Below are positions 27,389-39,489 of a stretch of 64,000 bases of DNA, in pieces. Made by a program: the position numbers and the translations under genes. The DNA is taken from positions 36,581 to 100,580 of the forward strand of contig JASANC010002242.1 of NCBI GenBank assembly GCA_030248135.1, given 5' to 3'. The number at the start of each line of letters is the position of its first letter. The first letter of the stretch is position 1. Under the pieces are notes generated by a model, which was given only the letters and a program-made list of their open reading frames with translations, was not told the origin of the DNA and did not search any database. The stretch comes from Theristus sp. LFF4_11 (lineage: Eukaryota > Nematoda > Chromadorea > Monhysterida > Xyalidae).

Positions 27389-27771
27389 TACAATGAGACG
27401 TTTAAAAGACGTGAACATGTAATGAACTCTAATATACGTCGAAGTCGGTGGAATGCAATTCACGCATCATTTTTATGAACAGTAACTGAACCATTTCGTT
27501 TTCACCGAAACTAGGCTCGATCTGAATGGAACATATTCAACGAAACTTCAAAATAACAATAATATCAATTGTCAGAAACAGGCAGTCCCGAAGTAGAAAG
27601 TTTCAAAGTTTTCAGTTAATCTGCTATATTCTTGCAACATGGGGGAAGAAAAAAAGCAGTACCTGGCAGCCCCGCTTCACTGCTGAGATAACGAACAACA
27701 AAAATATGAAACTAACAGTAATTAGTATTCTCATATTTCAAACAGGTATCTTTATACTTGAAAGTTCAAAC

Positions 27772-28524
27772 CAGGGTTTTTTTTCGTCAAGTTTTTCTTG
27801 CGTCAATTGACGCAAACGGTCGAAAAATTTTGCGTCAGCACAAATTTTCTTGCGTCAATATAATATTAGTTTAAATCGAACAAATAACGATAAAGAAGCA
27901 AAATTTTTTGCGCCATTCATCACTAACAGTGTCGTTTTTGACGCCTGTGGTTAAACAACAAGGTGATTTTGGCATTTGACAACCCCTGCTGCGCAGAAAC
28001 AAAGCTTTACGGGGCCTAGACTTTTTGTAATGGCTTTTCAGTTTCTAGACTTGATTTTTAGATCTGTAGAGCTTCTATGACGACACCTGTTCAGACTTGT
28101 TCAGTTCAGATTAGAAACAGAACGGAGCGAACAAAAGGTGGAGCTAGGTGGAAGCTAGCTCAGGATAGAAGCTAGGCGAACCTAGAAACGGTCAAATCAA
28201 CAATATACGCCACTGTGTTGTTACATCGAACCGTCAACATAACACTGAACAACAATATTAAAAACAAACGATGAATCAGCTGACCATGCCATCCATCACA
28301 TTTGCATGATATGTATGCATTGTCAGACAAAATTATGAGAAGTTCGTGGTCTGCGCCGAAGGCGCGGAAAAATTTTCAATCAGTGCATAAATAACCCAAA
28401 AATGGCATTATGACGTCCTCGAAATTTGTTTGCGTCAGCTGACGCAAACGGCCGAATTTTTTTGCGTCAGCCCAAATTATGTTTCGTCATTGACGCACGA
28501 TTTTGCGTCAAAAAAAAAACCCTG
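27772..28524. mobile_element. hAT-type MITE with repeated TGCGTCA motifs
   Basis: The ends CAGGGTTTTTTTT and AAAAAACCCTG are flanked by a perfect 8-bp duplication, GTTCAAAC (27764-27771 and 28525-28532). About ten copies of TGCGTCA or TTGACGCAA cluster in both subterminal regions, in both orientations. The middle has no open frame of interest. Confidence 0.92.
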
Positions 28525-28532
28525 GTTCAAAC

Positions 28533-29214
28533 AGAGAATAAAACAGGAACCGCACACGAAGGACCTCGCTGGACTTATTTTCAAAGTAAAAAATCGATTT
28601 TTCAAATTAAACATATGATATTAAACATTTTGTGTTCTTTTGTCCAAATGAAACCAGATCGAAGCTTCACAGTAATTATGAAAACGAAAATATTTTTCAC
28701 AGAACTGGTGTCTTTCACTAAAAAGCGTGCCCGTATAGAGAGAAGTCATAACACAAACGGCAATTTTCGTGTTGTCAAAGCAGCAGCCATCAAACCCAAT
28801 TTTCAACAATTCTTGCCTTTCCAAAAACGGTGGGTTGCTGGGTAGCTATTCAAACAGAATGAACAAGAACACGACACAGGGACTCTGAGGAGAAAGTGGC
28901 CATAGGACCCCCAGCTGGTCCAGAAGACCAGACACATCAAGGATGCTAATTATGTCATTCAATTTGGATTGGACCAGGCTGCACCGTCTGTCAAAACATG
29001 CAAAAATGAACGTCAGTAGGGTAATGGGGATGTGGCAGAATTTATATTTACTCATATTTACAAATTAAAATAAAAAATCTTGTAAGGATGAAGAAAAAAA
29101 TGCAATAATTACAGCGCTGCGCACTTGTCATATGTGAAAACTGCTAAAAAGGTGTTGTTTGTTTTGGAACATTTGTCTGTATGTAACAGTCTGACTGTCT
29201 GGAACCCCGAGTTT
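28533..29214. other. No feature supported
   Basis: AT-rich sequence without a coding signal or recognisable element end. Confidence 0.5.
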
Positions 29215-29404
29215 TGTTGTTGTTGGTGAGATTCTTAGGCGATGTTTTTAGCCAGGGCTAACCCAGAGAAGCGTACAGAACGCCATTGAGTAGGGCGCCC
29301 ATCGAGTTTTCTCTGTCGTTAAGTGCCTATACACCCCTCGGCGGGGGCTCGATCCCCCGAGTGCACAGACTGTAGTCTAACGCACTACCACCAGGCCACA
29401 AGGG
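29215..29404 (-). repeat. tRNA-derived SINE with CAA tail
   Basis: Read on the minus strand it starts CCCTTGTGGCCTGGTGGTAG (A box) and has a B-box-like GGGATCGAGCCCC in a strong GC stem. The 3' GAGGG can pair with the 5' CCCTTG. After the tRNA-like head come about 110 bp of unrelated body, and it ends in ACCAACAACAACAAAA. The anticodon arm does not fold as a standard tRNA. The tail matches the CAA-rich tail of the LINE in this window. Confidence 0.6.
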
Positions 29405-29900
29405 TGACAAACCGAGCCGAGCTGATTATCAATTCCAGGTAGTATTTCACTTCAGGAGAACCTGCACACCACGCAACACAGCAGAGAACTAATCCGCAGC
29501 AGAGAACGACACAACCAACCGTAAAACACATGACAGTAATAATTCAATTACCAAGAAAAGCATACCAATGAGACAAAGCAATCAAGGCACCGTTGGTCTC
29601 GGACGGCATTTGACTTTTTGACACTGCGAAGCCGTCGCTCAGTGAATTCCTATTGGCATCACAAACGCACTATTGTAACAATTTGAGCTGTGGCGCAAAA
29701 CAACGTGGTCGCCGTGCCAACCTGTACCATTCTACGAAAACAAAAGCACGAACACTCTGAACAACATTTAAGAGCTGACGGTAAACTTGTGGGTGTACGT
29801 TTGACTCACATGCCTGATGCCTTGACGAGATCGTCTGCTCTGATCTCACTCAGCCTACCATAGTCAAAACTTCAGAAAACCCATGTCAACATGTCGTCGC

Positions 29901-30146
29901 GTCCATGGCGTAGCGGTAGAACTTCGGCCTACAGTTCTGTAGGTACCCGGTTCGAACCTCGCTGTGGACAAGACATACTCGTGGAAAATTAGTGACCAAC
30001 AAACATCTGATGGTCTATTCCCTCCTGAGCCGAGGGTAAAATTGGGCTCGGGGCAGTAATTGCCCGTCTCCGCCGGAGTTTGGTACCTTCGGGTTTCCGG
30101 AACCGGCGCGCGTATAATTAAAAAAAAATAAAAAAAAAATAAAAAA
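29901..30146 (+). repeat. tRNA-derived SINE with A-rich tail
   Basis: The head GTCCATGGCGTAGCGG has a good A box, and GGTTCGAACCTC is a good B box about 50 bp further on. A body of about 130 bp ends GGTTTCCGGAACCGGCGCGC followed by an A-rich tail with T interruptions. The same body end occurs inverted at 33290-33352, so this is a repeat family and not a tRNA gene. Confidence 0.75.
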
Positions 30147-31010
30147 ATGTTTTTAAAGAAAAACACTTAAAAAAGCTGCCTGCCCTGTTCTAAAACTTTG
30201 GGTCAGTTTTATCAAAGGCGGTTGTGCCAGAAAAGCTGTGCGACACGGTGTTGTCAAAATTACACGTCGACCAAGTATTTATGGTTGAATAAATGGATGG
30301 ATGCAATAGAAACAAAGTCCTGGGTTCTTGATTCTAACATCGAACTGTCTGCTTGAAACGTTTTCCTCCAGAATTTGCCATGGTCTGATTTTTGGACCAG
30401 GCGTAACAGTTTTCATTGTTCGTAAAAGGCTCCAATCATGGTAAAGTTCTTGGCTGTGTGTGTGTGAAGTTGACGTTTTGAAGAAGCGCTATGGCTGAAC
30501 ACTGTGAATCTGTCATTTGTTTATTACAGTATGGCCGAATACAAAAGGCAGTTCTTCAAGGCGAATTTAGCCGCACACAGGAGTTGTCGTTTTCAAAAAT
30601 GCAATGATAGTTCCCAAAAATGCCAAGAAAACGATAAAGAATGAACAGCAGAACACGAAGATTCGTTTAACAAGACATGTCAAATTTGACACACAATTGG
30701 ATTTCTGAACGTCTTTTTTCTTTCATTCAAATTTCGCGCGCTCTTTGCAACGTGAAAAAAAGCTGCCACGTGTAATCGGCCATTCCGTACATAAAAACGT
30801 AACTGACGACAATGCATTGTGGTCTGTTTTGCCATCCAATTGGACCTGGCCCAATCGTATTCAGCATCCTGACAAGCCTTCAGCGGCTAGCCCACTTTTT
30901 TGAAAAGCAAGCAAGTAACACATCAAAATATACAAAACTTCCGTCTGCATGATTCTACGGACACAGAGCAGTTTAGCAAGCACATGGTCTGCCTGAGCCC
31001 GAGGTGAGCC

Positions 31011-31412
31011 TTAGGGTTGGCATGGGAAAAATACCAGTTTTAATTCGGTTTTAATCCATTATTGCAGCAAATTGTGTTTGTCTGTTGTGACCAAAGACTG
31101 TCCGGTGAAATCGTTGTGGTTTTTTTCCTGTGTAATTGGTGGAATATAAAAGATAACGTTCGATTTATTGCTAGCCTTTTGGGTTTTCAAGCCCAAACAG
31201 AATTTTTTTATTTGTTGGTGTACGATATTTTGAACAAAGCATTCTGAAAGCTGTTTTCACAAATCCTGGTTCAAGTTCACAGTCGGCTGCGAAAAATATG
31301 TGGGTTTTACATTTTTTGGCTTTCGTTTTTTTCGGTAAAAGTACCGTTTTTTACCGGTAAAAATACAAATTTTTTACCCCGATTTGAAAAAAACAGTATT
31401 TTGCCAACCCCA
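31011..31412. mobile_element. MITE with TAGGGTTGGC ends
   Basis: Bounded by TTAGGGTTGGC and GCCAACCCCA, with GGTGAGCC on both sides (31003-31010 and 31413-31420). The interior contains ACCAGTTTT and ACCGGTAAAA subterminal motifs and no coding. It lies just downstream of the MOB2 5' exon, within the first intron. Confidence 0.82.
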
Positions 31413-31559
31413 GGTGAGCCAATTGCGAGCACCCATAAAAAAGGCGAGTTTTCTTGCACTGCGAACTGCTGCAATTAAGCCAGTTGGCATGAAAGCTCAG
31501 CTCAATGGATGTGCTAATCTCTCAGGTAATGCTGAATTTGCAAAAGTGAAAAGACTCAC

Positions 31560-31843
31560 CCAAAAAACCACTCCATGGTGTCACGAAAGTACTCCGGCAA
31601 GCGCTCGAGTTTGTTTGTCATGGTTGCCCTCTGTGGTGGCGTGTTGTTGTTGTCCGCTGTGGATGAACGCCTCAAAATTGGTTGTGGGTAAACGCAGTGA
31701 CTCGTGCAACTGGGCACTTTTGCTGTGCACGAGGAGACTGTCGGAGACACAGATTGACCTGGTGACCCCCCGGAAACGACCTCGAACGAAACTCGACGGC
31801 GACGCTCAATCCGACGTTGCAGGAGTGATCGGGGCCACTTCAT
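31560..31843 (-). CDS. MOB2-like: 5' coding exon of the MOB2-like gene (MEWFFG start)
   Basis: The minus-strand frame runs from ATG 31843 and ends ...LPEYFRDTMEWFFG at a consensus donor, GG/GTGAGT, at 31560. Spliced to the exon at 1637 (GG+A = Gly) it reads MEWFFG-RSRRKGAG. This resembles the MDWLMGKSKAK-type start of known MOB2 proteins, which is the main reason for assigning it. Three in-frame ATGs are possible: 31843, one about 45 bases before the last, and 31576 (ACCATGG, the strongest context and the one matching the family start). The extended N-terminus is Arg/Ser/Thr-rich without a recognised domain. If right, the gene spans more than 31 kb and the intron to 1637 is about 29.9 kb. The exon at 20936 would then be an alternative start. 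Confidence 0.6.
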
Positions 31844-31916
31844 TCCTTGCTGAAAAATGCATCAGAGGATATGAATTTCCGATTTGATCGCAGGGGTCGA
31901 CACTACGGGTTGTTCA

Positions 31917-32390
31917 GTAAGTAGCGAAAACGGGACCTTGGGTGAGGGGGGGGGGTGTTTGCCAAATTTTAGAGGGGTGTGTCAGGTGCCTTCTCGGTGA
32001 GGGGGGGGGGGGGTTCACGGGCAGCAAATTTTTCTGAGGGGGGTGCACTGGCAGAAAAATTTCGTGAGGGGGGGTGCACGGGATCGCACGGGAAATACCA
32101 AATTTTTGCCTTAGAAAAACACAGAAATTCTTGTAAAATACAGAATATTTTGTGCAAACAAGCTGCTTGTTTGGTCAGAAACAACAAAATCTATGCAGGG
32201 ACAGACACAAACGTCAAGAAAGATGCAAAAATTACGCTATTTTTGGAAAAAATTGAGATGAGATTGACCAAAGTGAGGGGGGGTGCGATCCCGTGTTTCC
32301 CAGGGGGGGGGGGCTCCCGACTGGGGGAGGGGTCCGAGCGAGACCGAAAATTCTAGGGGGGGGGGGGTCGGACTAGGGCGTAATGCTTCT
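31917..32390. mobile_element. Truncated G-rich element, CAGTAGCGAAA family
   Basis: Starts at a degraded AGTAGCGAAAACGGGACCTTGG end and contains several GGGGGGG runs. It shares a roughly 130-bp core (32095-32230) with the complete family member at 48617-49158. The far end is fused to unrelated G-rich sequence near 32365. Confidence 0.6.
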
Positions 32391-34130
32391 TTATTCAAAA
32401 GCACGCGCACCTCGCATCCGCATGCTCATGCTCATGATCCAATCGAGCAAAACACACGCTCCGCACCCACATACACGCACGCTCCGCACTCTACAGTTTA
32501 GAACATGACACTAAACATTGCAAACAGTCACGTTTTACGACAAAAAAATAAAGTTCTTCTAAGTTCAGTCAAAAATAAAATTGAAATGTCCACCCGGCAC
32601 GTATTTATTCCGGAAAGCTGGCAACTGTAAACCGGCCGAGGTGATTTGTGGCAAGAAAATTGATTTTTTGTTTGCTGTTCAGTGTTCCAGAATCGGGCAC
32701 TAAAACGTTTTGTTTTATCAATGGAAAAGTCGCACCTTCAGGCGTGAATTTTAGACGAAACGATAATGGACGATGTCAACGATAGAGGGCTTGAGTGCGT
32801 TGGAGGAGCAGGAGGTGCGTTCTGCGGGCGACGTGGATCGACAACAGGAGCAGACCGAGTCCTCGCTGTCGCTGGGGTTGTTAAAAAAACAAAAATCGTC
32901 ATTTTTTTCGTTTTTTTTAAAGAAAAATTGGGCTAAATCAATCAGGGAGTCCGAAGAACCACATTTAACGTGCAAGTGCCTCCCGAATGACTCCCGTATG
33001 GCGAAACTTTCTAGATTTTGTTGTGTTGACTTCATTTACTTTCTGCCAAACCGTCACCAAGGCCAAGCCGCTTTTTTGTGTTTTGACCCTCAAAACGTCA
33101 CTAGTATCCCCAGCTCAAGTGAAAGAAAACTTACCGACTTGGCTTGAAAATCGATCAATTATGATGACGATTGACGACGCCACACGAGACGACACAAAGC
33201 AGCAACCAGACAAAGTAGCGCTTGCAGACGGTGCAACTGCAGGGTGCAGCTCGAACGCTCAGAATTCACATTGTGAAGCGAATTGTCACCTTTTTTTCCC
33301 AATTACACGCGCGCCGGTTCCGGAAACCCGAAGGTACCAAACTCCGGAACCAAATCAAGGTACCAACCAACTACAAAACAAGCACGCGTGCAAACGAACG
33401 GTTTTTTCTCCGAGTCTTATTTTTATTGGGCCATCTTTTATTTCTTAGGCCAAGTGAAAGTACATAAAAGTGCAGATAGCGCCAGATGCGTAAGGCCAAA
33501 AGTCGTTTGCACGCGTGGTTTTCTTCAATCTGATGGTTTGGGAGCGCTCTTGGATTTTATCACTAGTTTTGGACATCAAAATTGTATTTTTATCTGAAAA
33601 TGCGTTTAAGACACTTTCCACAGAAAGTGACTTTATGATTTTTGCCCAGAGTTTCGTGTGAACTTTGTTTTTGGCAAAAATTTTTTGACAATTTCTACTT
33701 CAGATCAAAGATCGACGAGTAAAGTCCAGATACCAATAAAAGCTTCTGCAATTGGTTTCATGAGCTCGTTAACGGACTAAACAGCAGCAAAATACCTTGT
33801 TTTTATGCTTCAAATGTGAAGAAAACTGCTTGCCAACTCTTGGCTGTTGCCGATTGGTCGTCTCGAAAAAGCGCGGCGTTGTCCATCAACAACAACGTGT
33901 ACCAGTACGTTTTCTATCTGAAGTATTCAAGAAATTACTATGGAACACAGAAAAAGCATTTGGAACGATAGAAACATGATGACCTGGGTTTGGATTCACA
34001 TGCTGCAAAAGGTAGGTCCAAATTGACGTTGGAGGATAATTTGCATGAAAGTGAACGTTGAACAGTGATACGTTCCTCGTCGTTTCTTTTCAGGAAATAA
34101 TCAAATTTTGTTTGTTTGAGAATCCCTTTG
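32391..34130. other. Degenerate transposon DNA, no host gene supported
   Basis: Contains a fragment of the GGGTTGTTAAA MITE family (from about 32876, including the AATCAGGGAGTCCGAAGAAC block) and the SINE fragment at 33290. Open frames across this area change frame and are not convincing. Confidence 0.5.
33290..33352 (-). repeat. 3' fragment of the same SINE family
   Basis: Reverse complement of the SINE body end at 30070-30118: the GGTACCTTCGGGTTTCCGG segment followed by GCGCGCGTGTAATT. The tRNA head is missing, as expected for a 5'-truncated copy. Confidence 0.7.
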
Positions 34131-34138
34131 CCCCCACC

Positions 34139-35197
34139 TAGGGTTAGGGGCTTTGAAAAAAAAAATTTTTTTATTTTTTTTTCGTTTTTTTTTTAAAAAA
34201 AAAAATTTGGATTTTTTTTTTCAAACTTAAAAAAAAAAATTGAAAATTTTTTTTTTCCACTTTGCTCTGAAAATTCGATTTATGGCATAATTTTTTGAAA
34301 GTTCAAACCAAATTTTCTTCCCAACTTCTTTGTGTGCTTAGGTACATGTCATTATTTGGTCATTTTGACCGACGTACAACATGTTTTTCGATTTGGATGA
34401 CTTCTAGAGTCAATTTTTAGCGTTGAAATGACTTAACTGAATTGAAATATCGTTTCAGAAATCGTTTTCTTGCAACTTAGAACATGTTTTTTCAGTCGGT
34501 AGGCCATGAGATGAACATGATATTTTGTTGATTGGCGTATGTTATAGGTCTACAATGGAGTTGTGCGATATATTGTTAAACAATTGGAGCGGAGATGTTG
34601 GTTAATACCACATCACACGACCGTTTTTCAGATACCCGATAACATGGCCACATGTTAAAACTTGCGTGCTGAGCTAAACTAACGTGTTAAACTTGCGTCT
34701 GTCAGTTGCCCGCAACGTGATCGCGAAATTATGGTACGTGTTTTCGATACGATGATTTGAAGAGTGGGCTCTCGCCATGTGGCAGATAGCATAGCTGGTT
34801 GAACCTGAAAGTAAGTGTCTTGGGGGGGGGGGGCGACCGGGTCGACAGGGGTTGCCGACTTAGCTACAGCAAACAGGAATTTTTGAACACAGTCAAATTT
34901 TGGTAATTTTCTAAAGAGGAACAACTAAGAACGGTTCAATATTCAAGTACACGTCGAAAATTGTCCTGTTTTACTGTTGAAAATGCAACTTTCCCTCTAT
35001 GAAATGGACATAATTTCAATAAAACACGATTTTCGCTCTTATAGTTTTCCGGATCGTTCTGAAAATAGTCTAGATGAACTCAGCTCGACGAGACGCTTCG
35101 AACAAACCTAACTTGTAAAAAAAAAATTTTTTTTTTTAAAAAAATTTTTTTTTTAATTTAAAAAAAAAATCCGGATTTTTTTTTTCCCCTAACCCTA
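34139..35197. mobile_element. hAT-type MITE with TAGGGTTAGGGG ends
   Basis: The termini TAGGGTTAGGGG and CCCCTAACCCTA are flanked by CCCCCACC at 34131-34138 and 35198-35205. Long A and T runs lie inside both ends. The GAACTCAGCTCGACGAGACG region recurs in decayed form at about 51780-52090 in a phosphatase intron. No open frame is credible. Confidence 0.92.
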
Positions 35198-35205
35198 CCC
35201 CCACC

Positions 35206-37630
35206 CTCCCTAAGAAGACTACATCGGCCGTTGGTCCGCCCCCCCCCTCGAAGGTTCTTCCACGAGACACTGTTAGCTTGAGCACTTGGCGAGGGCCCGC
35301 TTTCAAAAACACCTTTGTCGGAAAACTTAGAAAAAAAAAACAAAATACCAGATTTCGATTTTGTTTGTTTGCAGGCTAGCAGGCAGCGTGTGAGCCAAAG
35401 TGTGTGCTCGAGCACCACTTCAGCTGCGATTAGGGTTTGCAAAATACTGTTTTTTACAATTCATGGGAAAAAACCGGTATTCTTAAAAAACGGTATCTTT
35501 TCCAGAAAACCAATGCCAAAAGTTTTGAAACCCCACATTTTCTCGCCTCACTAGAACTAGGACTGAACAAAACTGATGTTTCAAACAAACAAGGGGTGCT
35601 TCTTTCGAATCCAATTCAGGCGTTAGACAGTGAATGCATCGGAAAACGTAGTTTTTTGCCGATGGTTGCGTCGGTTTTGACGAACTGTTTTCGAATAATG
35701 TGTTGTTTTATCCTTAGCAGTTAGCATGGCTGCGTTTCAATTGCTGATAAATCTCGGCTCTGATATGGAACGGAACCGACAAGATGAACGGATAAAAAGA
35801 TAAGACACGCAGAGAAACATGTTTTTTCGAGAAAAATACCGGTTTTTTTCCATGTCAACCCTGCGTTTTTCCCTGCGCTTGGCTGCATCGTTTCAACAGG
35901 TTCACTCTCACAGATCCTGTCAAAAGTCAAAAATTTTCTGCATTATGGATTGATATCGCTTACTGGATTCTAGAACTAGAACACAAACTGCTTGCCCGTA
36001 GCAAAATCTTTTCAAAGTTTTGTGTAGTGTTAAGGATACCACGGAAATAAAACCGGTTTTTCATAGCATTATAAAAACTGGTTTTTACCATCCCTGTTCT
36101 GGTGCGATAAACACTGATGTGCAAGTGCGTCGAGTTTTTCTGTCAGAAAAACCGCATTCGTAACTATTCAAAAAAAAATATTTTTTCAGAGACACTGAGT
36201 AACGATACAGATGATCCGCAACGCAATCGCACCAAAGGAGATTGGAGAAACTGGCACTTCTTCCGTCGATCTCATTTCACGGACAGTGCTGTACTTATGT
36301 GTTTCGTTCCATACATACGTTGTTTCATTGAGCTGAATAGCAGTTCTTTTTCAGAATTAATGGCCGAGGTCTACCACTATGCCATCGCGTTATCAGATGT
36401 TGTACGCGCACAAGAGCACAAGACTCGAGCATTGCAAATTATCGTTGACATTACCTCTTCAGCTAAACTTTCTTGTGTGTTGGGAGACGTGTTTTCTTGT
36501 TCTTGATTTCGTTGTTTGTAACTTGGCCTATTCAATTTAAGTTTAGTTTTGGAGTTGTTTATTGTCATAAAAAACAAGAAAAAAGAGGACTCGAAGCTGC
36601 TGTTGTCGCTTTTCAGTTTTTTGGCAATGTTGACCAAAATTTTTCTCGTTGTTATTAGTTTTTTGCAACTCAGACTAAAACCAGAATTTTGGACATTTCA
36701 TCGTTTTGGATCCTTCATTCAAGTGAAGACAAAAGACGTGGGTTTGTGATTCGTGACAGTTTCTTTTGCAGCTAAATCCACTGGGTTCTCCAAATGAAAA
36801 TTTTGAATGTGATCCAACAAGTTTGAAATTTTTTTGTGGTACACGTCAACAACGACAACCGACTGGACAGCGTTGAATTCGTTAAAATAATCACACATTT
36901 TCACGTTGTTTGGCGTTTATGATTATGTTCTTTTGAGATTCTTCTTTTGTCTTTAAAACTGTTTTCTGGTTAAAATTTTTTGTTTTTTGATTTTATTCAG
37001 TTCCTAGTGATTGTTTGCAGATTGCGATTCTTTCTCTGACAGAACCAGTAGCCATCAATAAACCACTCGCTGTAGCCAATCAACACCAATTACAGAAACG
37101 AATGTGAAACAACCACCAACATCAAAGCTTTTTTGTTTTCGCTATTTTAATTTGATTTCATGTTTTGGAAACATCGTTCAAGTTTCGTCGTTAGTTGTTT
37201 TTTGTGCAACGTTACCAAGAACCAAGCCGACTCGTTTGTTGATTGGTTTGGCATTAGTGTTCATTTCATTTCATCTGAGGTTCTTTCACTTCTTCAATTG
37301 AGCAACTTCGTCGACGACGTCACAAGACCCACTGCCTGCGCTACTCCCAATAAATGCGGTCCAGCCAGCCTGTTTGTCTCACTCAGAACTCAACCCTCTC
37401 ACCTCGCCCACTCCCTTGAATTTCGCCCGTCCTCTTCGTACGGCTTCTCTTGCATTTCTACTTATTTTGCTCTTACCCCATTGCCAACCTATTCGTTTTG
37501 AACTCTTCGTCGTCGGTTTTTGTTCCTTTTAATTCCAGACATTTGTAAACTGAACAAACTCAATAATCATTACAAAACTAATTTCTAGAGCGCGTTATAT
37601 TTCACGCTTTTTGAATAAAGTAGGCAAACC
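35206..37630. other. Mostly unexplained AT-rich DNA
   Basis: A partial element with a TAGGGTTTGC end begins near 35430. At 36356-36460 a plus-strand segment follows a good TTCTTTTTCAG acceptor and reads ELMAEVYHYAIALSDVVRAQ with normal amino-acid composition. I do not recognise it and found no partner exons, so I do not call a gene. Confidence 0.35.
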
Positions 37631-37634
37631 GGAC

Positions 37635-38830
37635 TAGGGTTGTTAAAAAAAACAAAAATCGTCATTTTTGTTTTTTTTTAAATTTTTTTTTAAAAAAAAA
37701 TTTCAAAAATCAAAGTTGTGCTAAATCAATCAGGGAGTCCGAAGAACCACATATGATATGCATGCGCCTCCCGAATGACTCCCGTATGGCGGAACTTTGC
37801 AGATTTTGTTTTGGTGACCTCAATTACCCCTTTTCCAAACCGTCACCATGCCTCTTCTTCATAGTTGTTCCAGAGCCGAGGGGTTGGGGGGGGCCGATAT
37901 AGATAGCTGGAGCAAATTTTCTAGATAGATAGATAGCTGGAAAATTTTGGGGGGGGCCGCGGGGAGGCCATGTGACTTTGGGGGGGGGGCCGGTCAAAAT
38001 TTTGAAATTTGATAGATAGATAGCTAAAACGCTAAAAAGCTATAAAAACAGCAAAATAATGCTAAAAATACACTAAAAATCAAGTATAAAGCGTATTTTA
38101 CCTAAAATTAGCAAAATTTTCAAGAATTACGAGCAAAAATGGTCAATTTTGGTCAAAAATTGACTCATTTTATGTCTTCGAAGACAAAAATTTTCAGATA
38201 GATAGCTGGCTGAGAAATTTTTTTAGATAGATAATAGCTGAGCCGAAAAAACCTGTTTGATAGAGATAGATTCAAAAAATTTTTGGGGGGGGCCGGCCCC
38301 CCCAGGCCCCCCCCCCTAGAACAACTATGCTCTTCTTGTGTTTTGACCTCCAAAACGTCACTAATTGTCCCCAGCTAAGCTAATGCTAAAGTGAAGACAA
38401 ACATACCGCCTTGAAATTCGATCAATTCTTCTGATGGTGTCGCGACGACACGACACGAAGCAGCAACCAGACAACGTAGCGCTTGCAAACGGAGCAGCGA
38501 GCACAATCGGACGCTCTGCGAGGCGAATCGTCACCTTATCTGCATCGGAAATGGTAGGCTAAGCTTTGGGACGCTCAAAAACTTCATCGCAGATGTTGTC
38601 GAAGCCTAAAATCAGTCGGTAAAACGGCCCAAAATCGACTGCTAAAGGTTTTACGAGGTATGATCAAAGAAAATTTTTGTTGAACTTTCGAAAAATTGTA
38701 CCAAAATTGAGGTTTTCAGAGCATATTAGAGGAAAATTTTTCGAATTTTTAAAAAAAAAATCGGCATTTTTGTTTTTTTTTTAATTACTTTTTTTAAAAA
38801 AAAAAATTTCATTTTTGTTTAACAACCCTA
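37635..38830. mobile_element. TAGGGTTGTTAAA-type MITE with an inserted element
   Basis: The ends TAGGGTTGTTAAA and TTTAACAACCCTA fit hAT-type termini. The flanks AACCGGAC and GGTCGGAC match at five of eight positions, the rest being transitions. The body includes the AATCAGGGAGTCCGAAGAAC and GGTGACGATTCGCC blocks shared with elements at 42484-45394 and 45499-48454. The 470-bp element at 37860-38329 is inserted in it. Confidence 0.78.
37860..38329. mobile_element. CATAGTTGTTC-family MITE, simple copy
   Basis: The ends CATAGTTGTTCCAGAG and CTAGAACAACTATG carry an 8-bp duplication, CTCTTCTT (37852-37859 and 38330-38337). The body is a chain of GATAGATAGCTGG units, G/C runs and AT-rich spacer. 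This copy is uninterrupted and serves as the reference for the nested copies downstream. Confidence 0.92.
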
Positions 38831-39489
38831 GGTCGGACCAAAATTTTTTCTTGACGATGACATTTTCTGGGAAAAAAATGGCTAGTAGGGCAGGGGTCGA
38901 TTTGGTTGGGGGGGGGTCCCCCCGACTCCCGAGCGAGACCGAAAATTCCAGGGGGGGGGGGTCGGCATAGTTGTTATAGGGGGGGGGGGCGTGGGGGGCG
39001 GGGCGGCCCCCCCAAAAATTTTTCGAATCTATCTCTATCAGACAGGTTTTTTCGGCTCAGCTGCAGCCAGCTATCTATCTAAAAATTTTTGTCTTCGAAG
39101 ACATAAAATGAGTCAATTTTTAACCAAAATTGGCCATTTTTGCTTGTAATTCTTGAAAATTTCGCTAATTTTAGATAAAATACGCGTTTATACTTGATTT
39201 TTAGTGTATTTTTAGCATTATTTTGCCGTTTTTATAGCTTTTTAGCGCTTTAGCTATCTATCCATCAAATTTCAAAATTTTGACCGCCCCCCCCCAAACA
39301 GTACCGTGGGCGGGGGGGGTGGGGGGGGGGGTAAACCCCCCAGAGCACCAGAGACCGTCGGGTGGGGGGGTGGGGGGGGGCACCGTGCCACCCCCCTAAA
39401 ACCGGGCACCCCCCCCCCCATCGGACCCCCCCCCCTCGAAAATTTGGCCGACACCCCCCCACACCCCCCATGAAATTTTGTCTGGCGGA

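Noticed and set aside
29901..29972. Functional tRNA gene
   Set aside because: A and B boxes are good, but the cloverleaf is poor and the head is fused to a repeated body with an A-rich tail, as in a SINE.
31573..31690. Plus-strand signal-peptide exon (MVSRKYSGKRSSLFVMVALC)
   Set aside because: It overlaps the minus-strand MOB2 exon, which has a consensus donor, matching phase and family-like sequence; the plus frame stops after 38 codons with no partner.
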